DNA of 64,000 nt from assembly GCF_023507745.1 (NCBI RefSeq), contig NZ_JALPZO010000028.1, positions 1 to 64,000 of the forward strand. The letters are read 5' to 3'. The notes beneath the pieces are model-generated. The model was not told where the DNA came from, searched no databases, and saw only the letters and a program-made list of their open reading frames with translations. A program made the translations under genes and the position numbers. The stretch comes from Vreelandella olivaria (lineage in GTDB: Bacteria; Pseudomonadota; Gammaproteobacteria; Pseudomonadales; Halomonadaceae). Below are positions 36,196-46,095 of this stretch, piece by piece (position 1 is the first letter of the stretch; each line of letters opens with the position of its first letter).

Positions 36196-37699
36196 GACCG
36201 TGATTCGCCAGAACGACGTGATTCAAAGCGTCGCCGATGCCTTGCAGTACATCTCTTACTACCATCCCAAAGACTTTATTGATGCTATGGCAGCCGCTTA
36301 CGAGCGTGAAGAAAACCCTGCTGCCAAGGATGCTATCGCTCAAATCCTCATCAATTCACGGATGTGTGCAACCGGCCATCGTCCCATTTGTCAAGATACA
36401 GGTATCGTCACCGTCTTTGTTCACGTTGGGATGAACGTGACCTGGGACGCAGAGCTAAGCCTGGACGATATGATCAATGAAGGTGTTCGCCGCGCCTATC
36501 AATTACCGGAGAATGTGCTGCGTGCTTCGGTGCTTGCCGACCCGGATGGTAAGCGCCAGAACACGAAAGACAACACACCGGCTATCATCCACCATAAAAT
36601 TGTTCCTGGTGACAAAGTGGATATCCATGTTGCAGCAAAAGGGGGGGGCAGCGAGGCAAAATCCAAATTCGCCATGCTGAATCCTTCCGATAACGTTGTG
36701 GATTGGGTTATGGAGCAGCTACCCAAGATGGGGGCAGGTTGGTGCCCACCCGGCATGCTGGGTATCGGTATTGGTGGTACAGCCGAAAAAGCGATGGAAA
36801 TTGCCAAAGAGGCATTGCTGGACCCCATCGATATTCAGGATCTGCAAGCTCGTGGCCCCAGCAACCGCGCGGAAGAGCTTCGCCTTGAGCTATTTGATAA
36901 GGTGAACAAAAGCGGTATCGGAGCCCAAGGCCTTGGTGGTTTAACCACTGTGCTGGATATCAAGGTGAAAGACTATCCAACCCATGCGGCGAACAAGCCA
37001 GTGGCGATTATTCCCAATTGTGCCGCTACACGCCATGCGCACTTCACTCTGGATGGCACTGGTCCCGTTGCATTGCCAGCGCCTAAACTGGAAGACTGGC
37101 CGGAAATCACCCGAGAAGCAGGAGATAATGTTAAACGTGTTGACCTGGATACCGTGACGCCAGAAGAGGTTCAAACCTGGCAGCCGGGTGATACGCTGTT
37201 ATTAAACGGTAAATTATTAACGGGCCGGGACGCAGCGCACAAACGCATGGTCGATATGATTGCCAAGGGCGAACCTTTACCGGTGGATATGAAAGGCCGG
37301 TTTATCTACTACGTAGGCCCGGTGGACCCCATTGGCGATGAAGTGGTTGGCCCTGCCGGCCCAACCACGGCCACGCGCATGGACAAGTTTACCCGTACTA
37401 TGCTGGAAGAAACGGGTTTGTTGGGTATGGTCGGTAAGGCGGAGCGTGGGCAGGCGGCAATTGATGCGATTCGTGACAACCAGGCTGTCTACCTGATGGC
37501 TGTGGGCGGTGCTGCCTATCTGGTGGCTCAAGCGATTAAAAAATCGCGGGTTGTGGGCTTTGCAGACCTCGGCATGGAAGCTATCTACGAGTTTGAAGTC
37601 GAAGATATGCCGGTTACTGTTGCGGTGGACAGCCTCGGAACTTCTGTCCATCAGACCGGCCCCGCCATGTGGAAGGAAATTATTGCCCAGACGGCTTAA
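36194..37699 (+). CDS. Fumarate hydratase, class I ([4Fe-4S])
   Basis: Iron-sulfur fumarase of the TCA cycle, 501 aa in a single chain (E. coli FumA/FumB type). The three conserved cysteine positions are visible: MCATGHRPICQDTG, AGWCPPGMLGIG and IPNCAATRHAHF. The C-terminal beta domain contains TATRMDKFTRTMLE and GKAERG. It is oxygen-sensitive in characterised members. ATG 36194 follows GAGGAG inside a small hairpin loop. A terminator follows at 37721, so it is monocistronic. Confidence 0.95.
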   Translation: MTVIRQNDVIQSVADALQYISYYHPKDFIDAMAAAYEREENPAAKDAIAQILINSRMCATGHRPICQDTGIVTVFVHVGMNVTWDAELSLDDMINEGVRRAYQLPENVLRASVLADPDGKRQNTKDNTPAIIHHKIVPGDKVDIHVAAKGGGSEAKSKFAMLNPSDNVVDWVMEQLPKMGAGWCPPGMLGIGIGGTAEKAMEIAKEALLDPIDIQDLQARGPSNRAEELRLELFDKVNKSGIGAQGLGGLTTVLDIKVKDYPTHAANKPVAIIPNCAATRHAHFTLDGTGPVALPAPKLEDWPEITREAGDNVKRVDLDTVTPEEVQTWQPGDTLLLNGKLLTGRDAAHKRMVDMIAKGEPLPVDMKGRFIYYVGPVDPIGDEVVGPAGPTTATRMDKFTRTMLEETGLLGMVGKAERGQAAIDAIRDNQAVYLMAVGGAAYLVAQAIKKSRVVGFADLGMEAIYEFEVEDMPVTVAVDSLGTSVHQTGPAMWKEIIAQTA

Positions 37700-37720
37700 T
37701 GGCCTGATGGCATGATAGTG

Positions 37721-37744
37721 GAAGCCCCGTTTATACGGGGCTTC
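37721..37744 (+). terminator. Terminator after the fumarase gene
   Basis: GAAGCCCCGT and ACGGGGCTTC make a perfect 10-bp stem with the loop TTAT. The following T-tract is poor (TGTGCATT), but position and stability fit termination. Confidence 0.65.
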
Positions 37745-37804
37745 TGTGCATTAACAATGAACACATTCAACAAGGGCTCCCTAACGTATGACGAGGAATA
37801 GTCG

Positions 37805-39223
37805 ATGACCTCATGGTTGCTAGGGACAGGTATTATGCTGATCCACCTGCTGGGGGTGGTATCAGCAATTATGGCGCTTATGTCGAGTCGTACTTCCCAG
37901 GGAGCGGTGGCGTGGATCATCTCATTACTGACGTTCCCTTATGTGGCCTTGCCCGCCTATTGGTTTTTTGGCCGTCCCCGCTTTTATGGCTATGTAACTG
38001 CGAGAGGGGCACGGGATAATGTACTGCGGCGCGTATTAGCGCGTTACCGGAATAATGTTAAGCCCCATGTTGCGCCACCCAGCAATGCAGACATTCAGGC
38101 TGTTGAGCAGTTAGCGATGATGCCTTTAACCAAAGGCAATAGTGCAGAGCTTTTAATTGATGGGGAAGCGACGTTCTCAAGCCTGTTCAACGGGATAGAT
38201 AATGCAAAGGACTATCTGTTACTGCAGTTTTTTATCGTACGCGATGATGAGCTGGGACGACGTTTACAGCGCCACTTGATCCAGGCTGCCCAACGCAATG
38301 TGCGTGTTTACTTCCTATATGATGAGGTTGGCAGCCGAAAGCTGAGCCAGGGTTACTTTAAAGACCTGGCAAAAGAAGGCGTGGAAGTTAAAGCCTTCCG
38401 TTCATCACGGGGTTTTAAGCATCGTTTTCAGCTTAATTTCCGTAACCACCGCAAGATCATGGTCACTGACGGGAAGAAAGGGTGGATTGGTGGCTTCAAT
38501 GTAGGGATTGAGTATCTGGGCCAGAATCCCCGTCATGGACCGTGGCGGGATACGCATCTAGCACTGCAAGGGCCAAGTGTTTTAGGGCTGCAGGAAGCGT
38601 TTTGGGAGGATTGGCATTGGGCCACGGATGAAGTCATTACTCTGAACTGGCATGCTGAAACCCATCCGCAAGAAGACCACCAGGTGGTTATTGTGCCATC
38701 AGGGCCTGCGGATAAACAAGATACTGCCAGCCTGCTCATACAGCAGTTAATTCATAGCGCCAATGAGCGGCTATGGGTAACCAGCCCCTATTTTGTACCG
38801 GACCAGGGGGTCCAGGATGCACTACGATTAGCCGCCATGCGTGGATTGGATGTACGGGTCATGATTCCTGAGCGGCCAGATCATTTATTGGTTTTCCTGT
38901 CGGCGTTTTCATTTTTACCCGATATGTTAAGAGCAGGTGTTAAAATATACCGTTATCTTCCTGGCTTTCTACATCAGAAAGTCATTTTGGTGGATGATGA
39001 GGCAGCATCCGTCGGTACGGTTAATTTGGATAATCGCTCTTTTCGACTCAATTTCGAAATAACAGCGTTTATTCCCAGTCCAGCGTTTGCCGCTAGTGTT
39101 CGCGTCATGCTGGAAGAGGACTTCGCTCGTTGTCGGCGAGTCACTATGGATGAAATAAACCAACGACCCATGTGGAAAAAAGTCGTTTCGCGGGCTGCTT
39201 ACCTGACCGCACCCATTCAGTAA
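37805..39223 (+). CDS. cls: Cardiolipin synthase (phospholipase D family)
   Basis: Membrane enzyme condensing two phosphatidylglycerols to cardiolipin, 472 aa. Two N-terminal hydrophobic helices (about 3-25 and 36-55) anchor it. The two HKD motifs are HRKIMVTD within FRNHRKIMVTDGKKGWIGG and HQKVILVD within FLHQKVILVDDEAASVG. Order and length fit ClsA. Upstream AAGGGCTCCC and GACGAGGAATAGTCG serve the ATG at 37805. No phospholipid partner gene lies beside it; the acyltransferase at 11.5 kb is distant. Confidence 0.94.
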   Translation: MTSWLLGTGIMLIHLLGVVSAIMALMSSRTSQGAVAWIISLLTFPYVALPAYWFFGRPRFYGYVTARGARDNVLRRVLARYRNNVKPHVAPPSNADIQAVEQLAMMPLTKGNSAELLIDGEATFSSLFNGIDNAKDYLLLQFFIVRDDELGRRLQRHLIQAAQRNVRVYFLYDEVGSRKLSQGYFKDLAKEGVEVKAFRSSRGFKHRFQLNFRNHRKIMVTDGKKGWIGGFNVGIEYLGQNPRHGPWRDTHLALQGPSVLGLQEAFWEDWHWATDEVITLNWHAETHPQEDHQVVIVPSGPADKQDTASLLIQQLIHSANERLWVTSPYFVPDQGVQDALRLAAMRGLDVRVMIPERPDHLLVFLSAFSFLPDMLRAGVKIYRYLPGFLHQKVILVDDEAASVGTVNLDNRSFRLNFEITAFIPSPAFAASVRVMLEEDFARCRRVTMDEINQRPMWKKVVSRAAYLTAPIQ

Positions 39224-39275
39224 TCAATAACAATGCTGTCAATAACCGCGGATTGTTGAGCACAAGGAGTTTTGG

Positions 39276-40193
39276 GTGAACCTAGAAACAAAATGGTTGG
39301 AAGATTTTGTTGCATTGTCAAATACACGCAGTTTTTCCGCGTCTGCCCGGCAGCGGCATGTGACACAGCCAGCCTTTAGCCGACGCATCAGAGCCCTTGA
39401 ACAAGCGGTTGGTGTGACTCTTGTTGACCGCACAACCACGCCTGTTGGATTAACTTCAGAAGGTCAACTGTTCCTGGTGACCGCACGGAACCTTGTCGAG
39501 CAGTTAAACGAGTCCCTGGGCCATTTGCGTGGCTTGTCAATCGCCAATGAAGCGCTCGATATCGTGGCAGCCCACTCGTTGGCCCTTAGTTTTTACCCTC
39601 CCTGGATATCGCGTTTGCAAAAAGGCTTGGGGGAGTTGCCCACACGCCTGGTAGCCATGAATGTTGGAGAGGCAATTCATGTGCTGCGCGAAGGTAATTG
39701 TGACCTTATGCTGGCCTATTACGATCCTTTCGCCACTATGCAGTTAGACGCAGAAGTGTTTCCCTCTTTTTCGATTGGCAAAGTTAAGATGCTGCCGGTT
39801 TCCCTGCCCGGTGAAAGTGGCAAGCCGCTTTTTTCGCTGCAACGGGATAGCTCTATACCCTACCTTGCCTATACTCAAGGTGCTTTTTTAGGTCGCAGTG
39901 TGCGTATGCTGCTTAAAAATGATCCTTTGCGTATGCAGCTCCGCACCGTATATGAAACAGCCATGGCAGAAGGCTTAAAAGGTATGGTGTTGCAAGGTGT
40001 AGGCGTTGCCTGGATTCCTGATTTTTGCATTCGTGAAGAGTTAAAAAGCGGTCGGCTAGTGCGGGCGGGAGATGAAAGCTGGGATATTCCGCTAGAGATA
40101 CGGCTATACCGCTGCTCGCTGGTCCACAAACCCGGCGTCGAGCGCCTATGGCGGCAAATGATGAAGCTGCCACGGGATTTTTTACAGGCGTGA
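39276..40193 (+). CDS. LysR-family transcriptional regulator (HypT-like)
   Basis: A 305-aa LysR regulator with the helix-turn-helix LEDFVALSNTRSFSASARQ, then VTQPAFSRRIRALE. TKWLEDFVALSNTRSFSASA and the effector domain resemble the HypT/YjiE group, which responds to hypochlorite, but this is only a resemblance. GTG 39276 follows AAGGAG. It lies 52 bp after cls on the same strand and is convergent with the NadM-Nudix gene (18-bp gap). Target unknown. Confidence 0.87.
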   Translation: MNLETKWLEDFVALSNTRSFSASARQRHVTQPAFSRRIRALEQAVGVTLVDRTTTPVGLTSEGQLFLVTARNLVEQLNESLGHLRGLSIANEALDIVAAHSLALSFYPPWISRLQKGLGELPTRLVAMNVGEAIHVLREGNCDLMLAYYDPFATMQLDAEVFPSFSIGKVKMLPVSLPGESGKPLFSLQRDSSIPYLAYTQGAFLGRSVRMLLKNDPLRMQLRTVYETAMAEGLKGMVLQGVGVAWIPDFCIREELKSGRLVRAGDESWDIPLEIRLYRCSLVHKPGVERLWRQMMKLPRDFLQA

Positions 40194-40211
40194 CACTCCC
40201 AGGGCAGGCAC

Positions 40212-41306
40212 CTAAAGGGGGCTGAAGTCTGCTGGCAACCCCAGGAAGTTTTGAATAATAAAAAAGTGATCTTCAAATAAGGTTTCAGGCTTTAAATCGG
40301 CCAGGGCCACCCAGCGGGCGTGGTCTCCCCCTTTCACGGGCTTTAAGCGGGGCAGTTGCTGGTCGGGGCGTAAAGCAAAGTAAAACGCTTCGGCCAGTGT
40401 GCGTCCCCGCCAGCTGCGATGAGGTTCGTCAAATAAGCGTTGGCCACGTAATGAACCTTTTAAAACGGGTTCTGGCACTTTGAGCCTCAACCGCTCACGA
40501 AGCTCTCTAAGACATGCATCCAGCAACCGCTCATGGGGGTTAATAAACCCTCCGGGTAGCGCAAACAGGCCTTTGCCGGGGGCGGCAGTTCGCCTGACCA
40601 ATAAGACATGACCAGACTGTACGACCACAGCATTAACGGTGACAAAAATAGGCGGGTAGGGGGCCTCAGACCAGGCTTTCCGATATTGCTCCAATAACTG
40701 CTGCTCTTCCAGAAGCTGGTGGTAGTCATGGCCTTGGCAAAAACTACCTACACGCTTAACAACTCCAGGGGGTAAGTCATGGTACGCGCCAGTGCTTAAA
40801 TAGTCGTCGGTGGAGCCTGGGGAGCGGAATAAGCGCTCTCGAATCTGGCTTGCCGAAATACCTTCCACCAACGGGACGCTGACGGACTCCCATTGCGGAA
40901 AGAGCGAAAGGTAGTAGCTCGATTGGCCACGGCTTGCGCCAATTAACCCAATGCGAGGCAGGCGGGCGTTGGCAGGTGCTGCTAAATCGCGGACTTTGCG
41001 CTGAACGTCCCGGACCCACACATCGTCGTTATAGAGTGCATCCAGCAGTGGGGTGATCTCCAGGCGCTGATTATCCTGTTCATCAAATCCTGAGCGAATC
41101 ATGGCCTGGCGTTCGTCAAAATGCCATGGATTGCGTAAAGAGCGCGCCTGCCAGGCAGAGCCCACCAGGACAATTACCTGGCGTGCCTGCTTCAGTGCCT
41201 CGCGGATAATGGCAAGGTGTCCAAGGTGGGGGGGCTGGAAGCGACCGATAAAAACCAAGCAATCAAAGTCGTAAGCTGTGGCAGAGCGAACGGCATCTGG
41301 GTTCAT
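40212..41306 (-). CDS. Nicotinamide-nucleotide adenylyltransferase fused to a Nudix domain
   Basis: NadM-Nudix fusion, 364 aa, of NAD salvage: the N-terminal domain makes NAD from NMN and ATP; the C-terminal domain in characterised homologues hydrolyses ADP-ribose. The nucleotidyltransferase motif is GRFQPPHLGH (21-30) with ISASQIR near 150-156. The Nudix box starts properly (GGFINPHE, 252-259; RE at 267-268) but continues LRERLRL, where the family has a second Glu at 272 and Gly at 274; both are Arg. The Nudix activity may be weakened. The start is ATG 41306 (AAGGAAGCGCG upstream). Confidence 0.92.
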   Translation of the reverse strand: MNPDAVRSATAYDFDCLVFIGRFQPPHLGHLAIIREALKQARQVIVLVGSAWQARSLRNPWHFDERQAMIRSGFDEQDNQRLEITPLLDALYNDDVWVRDVQRKVRDLAAPANARLPRIGLIGASRGQSSYYLSLFPQWESVSVPLVEGISASQIRERLFRSPGSTDDYLSTGAYHDLPPGVVKRVGSFCQGHDYHQLLEEQQLLEQYRKAWSEAPYPPIFVTVNAVVVQSGHVLLVRRTAAPGKGLFALPGGFINPHERLLDACLRELRERLRLKVPEPVLKGSLRGQRLFDEPHRSWRGRTLAEAFYFALRPDQQLPRLKPVKGGDHARWVALADLKPETLFEDHFFIIQNFLGLPADFSPL

Positions 41307-41475
41307 CGCGCTTCCTTGATCGTTGGGGAGAAGGGAAGCCATTATGAAGTGGCCTGCTAAGGGGTGCAATGTGATCATACCTGCGCTCATCGCCATGGTT
41401 AGGTATGCTTATCATCTGGTACTGGCGTTTATGGGTTTATAGGGACGCTGCTTTAATACTGTTAAGGGAAAAGAG

Positions 41476-42384
41476 ATGCTGAAACGTACGCTTGTTTTTT
41501 GGTGGAATGTGGTCCAGAACGCAACCTCTTTATGGCTTGAGCGAAATGCATTTAGCTATGCGGGATCGCTTGCGTTTTACACCTTGTTCTCATTAGCCCC
41601 CGTTGTGATTATTGCCGTTACTGTCATTGGGGTGGTGCTAGGGGAAGATGCCGCACAAGGGCAAATTGTTGCCCAGTTGCAGGGCACATTGGGTGTTGAA
41701 GCCGCATCTGCGATTGAACAAGCAGTAGCGCAGTCCAGGATTGAAGAGTCAGGTTTGCTGCCTACATTGCTAGGGGTTGCTGCGCTGATGGTAGGGGCAA
41801 CCACCGTTTTTGCACAAATGCAGTTTTCGCTCAATACCATTTGGGGGGTGACCGCCAAGCCTACGTCAAACAGCGTCTTAATTTTCATCAAAAACCGCTT
41901 GCTGTCGCTTACCGTGGTGCTTGCTATTGGTTTTATTCTGCTCGTATCCCTGGTGCTTGGGGTGGTTGTCCGGGGGATGTTACACGCAGCTGACAATCTG
42001 GTGCCGTATGTCAGCTTTTTTACAACGACCCTTGAGTCTCTCATCTCATTGGCAATGGTGGTTCTGCTATTTGCAACTATCTTTAAGGTGCTGCCGGATG
42101 TGGTACTGCGGTGGCAGGATGTCCTGATTGGCGCGGTGGTAACCGCCGTACTGTTTACCATTGGGCGCAGTATTATTGCTGTCTATTTGGCTTATACGGC
42201 AACTGCTTCCACTTATGGTGCCGCAGGTTCTGTGGTAATGATCTTGCTGTGGGTTTACTACAGCTCGCTAATTCTGTTGTTTGGCGCTGCCTTCACACGC
42301 TCTCTATTATTATGTCGTGGGCGTCCGTTAATTCCACGCAACAGTGCAGTGCTGGTTAAGCAGGAGCTGGTTAACACACCATAA
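41476..42384 (+). CDS. YihY/BrkB-family inner-membrane protein
   Basis: A 302-aa membrane protein with about six hydrophobic helices, of the YihY/virulence-factor-BrkB family. The opening NAFSYAGSLAFYTLFSLAPVVIIAV is diagnostic (family A.alaYyallSLaPll), as is STYGAAGSVVMILLWVYYSSLILLFGAAFT near the C-terminus. Despite an old annotation as ribonuclease BN, the family function is not established. ATG 41476 follows AAGGGAAAAGAG. The acylphosphatase gene follows by 12 bp, likely cotranscribed. Confidence 0.92.
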   Translation: MLKRTLVFWWNVVQNATSLWLERNAFSYAGSLAFYTLFSLAPVVIIAVTVIGVVLGEDAAQGQIVAQLQGTLGVEAASAIEQAVAQSRIEESGLLPTLLGVAALMVGATTVFAQMQFSLNTIWGVTAKPTSNSVLIFIKNRLLSLTVVLAIGFILLVSLVLGVVVRGMLHAADNLVPYVSFFTTTLESLISLAMVVLLFATIFKVLPDVVLRWQDVLIGAVVTAVLFTIGRSIIAVYLAYTATASTYGAAGSVVMILLWVYYSSLILLFGAAFTRSLLLCRGRPLIPRNSAVLVKQELVNTP

Positions 42385-42396
42385 GGGGGCGGAAGG

Positions 42397-42672
42397 ATGT
42401 CTACTCGTTGTGTGCGTGCCTATGTAACAGGCAAAGTCCAGGGTGTTTGGTATCGTCGGGCCACGCAGGAACAGGCACTTAAGCGGGGGATTACCGGCTA
42501 TGCCAGGAATTTGCCTGATGGGCGTGTAGAAGTATTCATATGCGGCCAGTCAAGTGCCATTGCCGAACTGAGTGAATGGTTATGGCAAGGGCCCGAAGGA
42601 GCGCGGGTGACGCATGTCACCGTTGAGGTGCTGGATCATGCCCACGCTCCGGACCACTTCGCTACCTACTAG
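42397..42672 (+). CDS. Acylphosphatase
   Basis: A 91-aa ferredoxin-like enzyme hydrolysing acyl-phosphates such as 1,3-bisphosphoglycerate or carbamoyl phosphate. The phosphate loop GKVQGVWYRR carries the catalytic Arg, and GYARNLPDGRVEV the catalytic Asn. This is full length. ATG 42397 follows GGGGGCGGAAGG. It is transcribed with the YihY-like gene 12 bp upstream and is convergent with the 2-hydroxyacid dehydrogenase gene. Confidence 0.94.
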   Translation: MSTRCVRAYVTGKVQGVWYRRATQEQALKRGITGYARNLPDGRVEVFICGQSSAIAELSEWLWQGPEGARVTHVTVEVLDHAHAPDHFATY

Positions 42673-42722
42673 GCTCTGTAAGAAAACTGCTTGCGCTCGA
42701 TCATCGACTTTTCGTACAAACC

Positions 42723-43673
42723 CTAGCTTGACTCACGTTGCCACGCCAAAATATTGTCGGCAGTCAGCGCCACAATATTTTGGCGGGCTTCAGGAGTTAT
42801 CCAGGCATTATGGGGCGTAACAATTAAGTTTAATGGCTCTGCTTCAGCCAGTGCCTCCAGCAGTGGGTGGCCTTCTGTTGGAGGCTCTACAGGTAAAACA
42901 TCAACGGCAAGACCGCCTATCTGGCCGCTGCGCAGGGCATCAAGTGCTGCTTCTTCATCGATAATGCCGCCACGTGCACAGTTGATAATCAGCAGTGACG
43001 GCTTGGCATTTGTCAGCCGCTCCTTGTTGATCAGGTGCTTCGTCGCTTCATTTAGCGGGCAGTGCAGGCTAATCACATCAGCGTCAGGTAGTAGCTCATC
43101 CAGCGCTGGGCGGCGATCATTGGCTTCGTTACCAGGGCGTGCTGCAAACGTTACCTGCATGCCAAAGGCTTCAGCCAGGCGAGCCACTTCAGAGCCAAGC
43201 TCCCCCTGGCCAACCATCACCAGCTGTTTACCAGCCAGTTGCAGAGTGGGGTGTTCCTGCAAGCAGAAAAAGTCGCTTCTCTGCCATTTTCCATCGGCAA
43301 CATCAGCCTGATAGCGCGGAAGGCGGTTAGCCAGTGCCAAGATCAACATCAGCGTATGTTGTGAGACACTGGCGGTGCCATATGCCGTCACATTTTTAAC
43401 CACAATGTTATGTGCCTTGGCAGCGTCCAGGTCAATATTATTGAGCCCGGTGGCCAGCACGCAAATCAACTGCAGTGACGGAAGCTGTGCCAACGTCTCC
43501 GCATCCAGTTTTACCTTGTTGACAATCGCTATCTCTGCGTTCTTTAGGCGTTCACGCGCCTGCTCCGGCGTACTTTGTTCAAAGATTTCCAGGTGGGTGA
43601 CGGCATTGCGAATTGCAGATAAATCGATGTTGGGCCCTAGGCTTTGGGCGTCCAGCATTACTGCATTAGGCAT
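42723..43673 (-). CDS. D-2-hydroxyacid dehydrogenase (hydroxypyruvate reductase-like)
   Basis: NAD(P)-dependent dehydrogenase, 316 aa. The nucleotide site is VGQGELGSEVARLAEAFG; the catalytic Arg is in INCARGGIIDEEA and His in IVTPHNAWIT. TGLNNIDLDAAKAHNI and HTLMLILALANRLPRY match the glycerate dehydrogenase/hydroxypyruvate reductase (HprA) group. It would reduce hydroxypyruvate or glyoxylate, which would connect with glycine/serine metabolism. The start is ATG 43673 (GGAGAGAATAAA upstream); the longer frame upstream lacks similarity. Confidence 0.9.
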   Translation of the reverse strand: MPNAVMLDAQSLGPNIDLSAIRNAVTHLEIFEQSTPEQARERLKNAEIAIVNKVKLDAETLAQLPSLQLICVLATGLNNIDLDAAKAHNIVVKNVTAYGTASVSQHTLMLILALANRLPRYQADVADGKWQRSDFFCLQEHPTLQLAGKQLVMVGQGELGSEVARLAEAFGMQVTFAARPGNEANDRRPALDELLPDADVISLHCPLNEATKHLINKERLTNAKPSLLIINCARGGIIDEEAALDALRSGQIGGLAVDVLPVEPPTEGHPLLEALAEAEPLNLIVTPHNAWITPEARQNIVALTADNILAWQRESS

Positions 43674-43888
43674 TTTATTCTCTCCATTAACCGCCGATAG
43701 TCGCTTGGCCTTGCTCGGCAGGGGGCACAAAAGGGTATAATGTGTGGCTCTAACAACCGCAGTCTTGGAATTTATCCTGGTAGGCCACATATTCACAGCC
43801 TGGCAACGTTTAGGCTTGCCACTATTGTGTCAAAACGTATGCGTCAAAACTTAGCCTGTCGGAGTTGAGCTTTTCAGGAGTCATCAAC

Positions 43889-44173
43889 ATGCCCATCTAT
43901 GAGTACGAGTGCAAGGCCTGCGGCCATCGCATGGAAAAATTACAGAAGATTAGTGCGGATCCGCTAAAAGATTGTCCAGCCTGCCAGCAAGAAGGGTTGG
44001 AGCGTTTGGTTTCAGCGGCTGGTTTTCGCCTGGCGGGGGGCGGTTGGTACGAAACCGATTTTAAAACCGGTAGCAAGAAGAACCTGGCTGCCGAAGGCCA
44101 AACGGCTTCTGCCGATACCGGAACCAAAAGCGAACCGGGCAGCACATCAACGAAAAAAGGCGCCGCGGCTTAG
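43889..44173 (+). CDS. FmdB-family zinc-ribbon protein
   Basis: A 94-aa protein with the FmdB/CxxC-CxxC zinc ribbon: MPIYEYECKACGHRMEKLQK, then KDCPACQQEG. The rest is low-complexity Ser/Thr/Lys. ATG 43889 follows CAGGAG. It lies 66 bp upstream of aspS, a placement common in gammaproteobacteria, and is probably cotranscribed. Its stop codon lies in a strong GC hairpin (GCCGCGGC arms, 44162-44180) that might reduce read-through into aspS. Function of the family is not known. Confidence 0.9.
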   Translation: MPIYEYECKACGHRMEKLQKISADPLKDCPACQQEGLERLVSAAGFRLAGGGWYETDFKTGSKKNLAAEGQTASADTGTKSEPGSTSTKKGAAA

Positions 44174-44239
44174 CCGCGGCTGTCAGGGTCGGGACGGCCC
44201 GAGACAACTTCATTGCCACGTAACAGAACAGGATTAGAC

Positions 44240-46021
44240 ATGCGCAGCCATTATTGCGGCCAGCTTAACGAAACTTTGGTGGATCAAACGGTCACCGTAT
44301 GCGGCTGGGTGCACCGTCGCCGTGATCACGGTGGGGTCATTTTCCTCGACATGCGCGATCGCGATGGCATCGCTCAGTTCGTTGTAGACCCTGATACCGC
44401 CGAGGCGTTTGCCAATGCCGACCGCGCTCGCAGTGAGTATGTTCTGCGGATTACCGGACGCGTTCGGTTGCGCCCCGAGGGAACACAAAATCCGAATATG
44501 CCTACCGGCATGATTGAGGTACTGGCGAAAGAAGTTGAAGTGCTTAATACTGCCGCCACACCACCTTTCCAATTGGATGAGCATGGCAAAGTGGGTGAAG
44601 AGGTGCGTCTTAAGTACCGCTATATCGACCTGCGCCGCCCCGACATGATCGAAAAGCTTCGTCTGCGTTCGCGTATTTCTCATACGGTGCGTGCTTATCT
44701 GGAAAGTCAGGGCTTTTTGGACATAGAGACACCCGTGCTAACCCGCGCCACACCAGAGGGGGCTCGCGATTATCTGGTGCCAAGCCGTACCCATGCCGGT
44801 AACTTCTTCGCCTTGCCGCAGTCGCCTCAGTTGTTTAAGCAACTGCTGATGGTGGCCGGGTTTGATCGCTATTATCAGATTGCCAAATGCTTCCGCGATG
44901 AGGACCTGCGTGCTGATCGTCAGCCTGAGTTTACTCAGATTGATATCGAAGCATCCTTCATAGAAGAGAACGACATCATGGGTATTACCGAAGCCATGAT
45001 TCGTCAGCTTTTTCAGGAAGTTCTGGGAGTGGAGCTAGACGAGTTCCCGCGTATGACATGGCAAGAGGCCATGGATCGCTTTGGTTCCGATAAGCCGGAC
45101 CTGCGTATTCCCCTTGAACTGACCGATGTTGACGACCTTATGCAGCAGGTCGACTTTAAGGTATTCTCAGGCCCTGCCAGTGCGGAAGATGGCCGGGTGG
45201 CGGCACTTAAAGTGCCAGGCGGTGCCAAACTGTCGCGTAAAGAAATTGACGAGTACACCAAGTTCGTTGGTATTTACGGCGCAAAAGGGCTGGCATGGAT
45301 TAAAGTGAATGAGCGTGCCAAAGGGCTGGAGGGCCTTCAGTCTCCGATCGTTAAGTTTATGGAGAACGTTGTTGAAGAGCTTCTGGACCGAGTGGGTGCA
45401 GAGGATGGTGACATCATCTTCTTCGGTGCGGACAAAGCACGCATTGTCAATGAAGCTATAGGGGCTCTGCGTGTTAAGCTGGGTGCCGACCTGGAGCTTT
45501 ATACTCAGGCATGGGCACCGCTATGGGTGGTTGATTTTCCGATGTTTGAAGCTGACGACAATGGCCGGTTAAGCCCGCTTCACCATCCGTTTACCGCACC
45601 ATCCTGCTCGCCCGAAGAGTTAAAAGCCGATCCAGCAAAAGCGCTGTCCCGTGCTTACGATATGGTGCTCAATGGTACGGAACTGGGTGGTGGTTCTATT
45701 CGTATCCACGACCAGGCCATGCAAAGTACTGTGTTTGAAATACTGGGTATTGGCCAGGAAGAAGCCCAGGAAAAATTTGGCTTCCTGCTGGATGCCCTGC
45801 AGTATGGTGCCCCTCCCCATGGCGGCCTCGCCTTCGGCCTGGATCGCCTTGTGATGCTGATGGCCGGTGCGAAAACCATTCGTGAAGTCATTGCCTTCCC
45901 GAAAACCCAGAGCGCAGGCTGTTTGATGACCGATGCGCCCGGTGAAGTCAGTGCCGAGCAGTTAAAAGATCTCAACATTCGTTTACGTCAAAAAGCCAAA
46001 GCAGAGTCTGTTAGCGAATAA
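44240..46021 (+). CDS. aspS: Aspartyl-tRNA synthetase
   Basis: Class II synthetase charging tRNA-Asp, 593 aa, with bacterial-type insertion domain. Motif 2 is [17 protein letters not shown] and motif 3 [13 protein letters not shown]. The start is ATG 44240 after AGGATTAGAC. In the anticodon-binding domain His30 ([10 protein letters not shown]) and Gly81 (RPEGTQNP) match the residues linked in Pseudomonas aeruginosa to a non-discriminating enzyme that also makes Asp-tRNA-Asn. If so, Asn-tRNA here would need GatCAB. A strong terminator follows. Confidence 0.97.
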   Translation: MRSHYCGQLNETLVDQTVTVCGWVHRRRDHGGVIFLDMRDRDGIAQFVVDPDTAEAFANADRARSEYVLRITGRVRLRPEGTQNPNMPTGMIEVLAKEVEVLNTAATPPFQLDEHGKVGEEVRLKYRYIDLRRPDMIEKLRLRSRISHTVRAYLESQGFLDIETPVLTRATPEGARDYLVPSRTHAGNFFALPQSPQLFKQLLMVAGFDRYYQIAKCFRDEDLRADRQPEFTQIDIEASFIEENDIMGITEAMIRQLFQEVLGVELDEFPRMTWQEAMDRFGSDKPDLRIPLELTDVDDLMQQVDFKVFSGPASAEDGRVAALKVPGGAKLSRKEIDEYTKFVGIYGAKGLAWIKVNERAKGLEGLQSPIVKFMENVVEELLDRVGAEDGDIIFFGADKARIVNEAIGALRVKLGADLELYTQAWAPLWVVDFPMFEADDNGRLSPLHHPFTAPSCSPEELKADPAKALSRAYDMVLNGTELGGGSIRIHDQAMQSTVFEILGIGQEEAQEKFGFLLDALQYGAPPHGGLAFGLDRLVMLMAGAKTIREVIAFPKTQSAGCLMTDAPGEVSAEQLKDLNIRLRQKAKAESVSE

Positions 46022-46044
46022 CGCCCGCAAGACTTGTTTTGTCT

Positions 46045-46072
46045 AACACCGACGCTGTGCGTCGGTGTTTTT
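46045..46072 (+). terminator. Terminator after aspS
   Basis: AACACCGACGC and GCGTCGGTGTT form a perfect 11-bp stem with a 3-nt loop, followed by a short T-run. Confidence 0.85.
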
Positions 46073-46095
46073 GTTAGCAGAGCAGGGGGCGTGAG

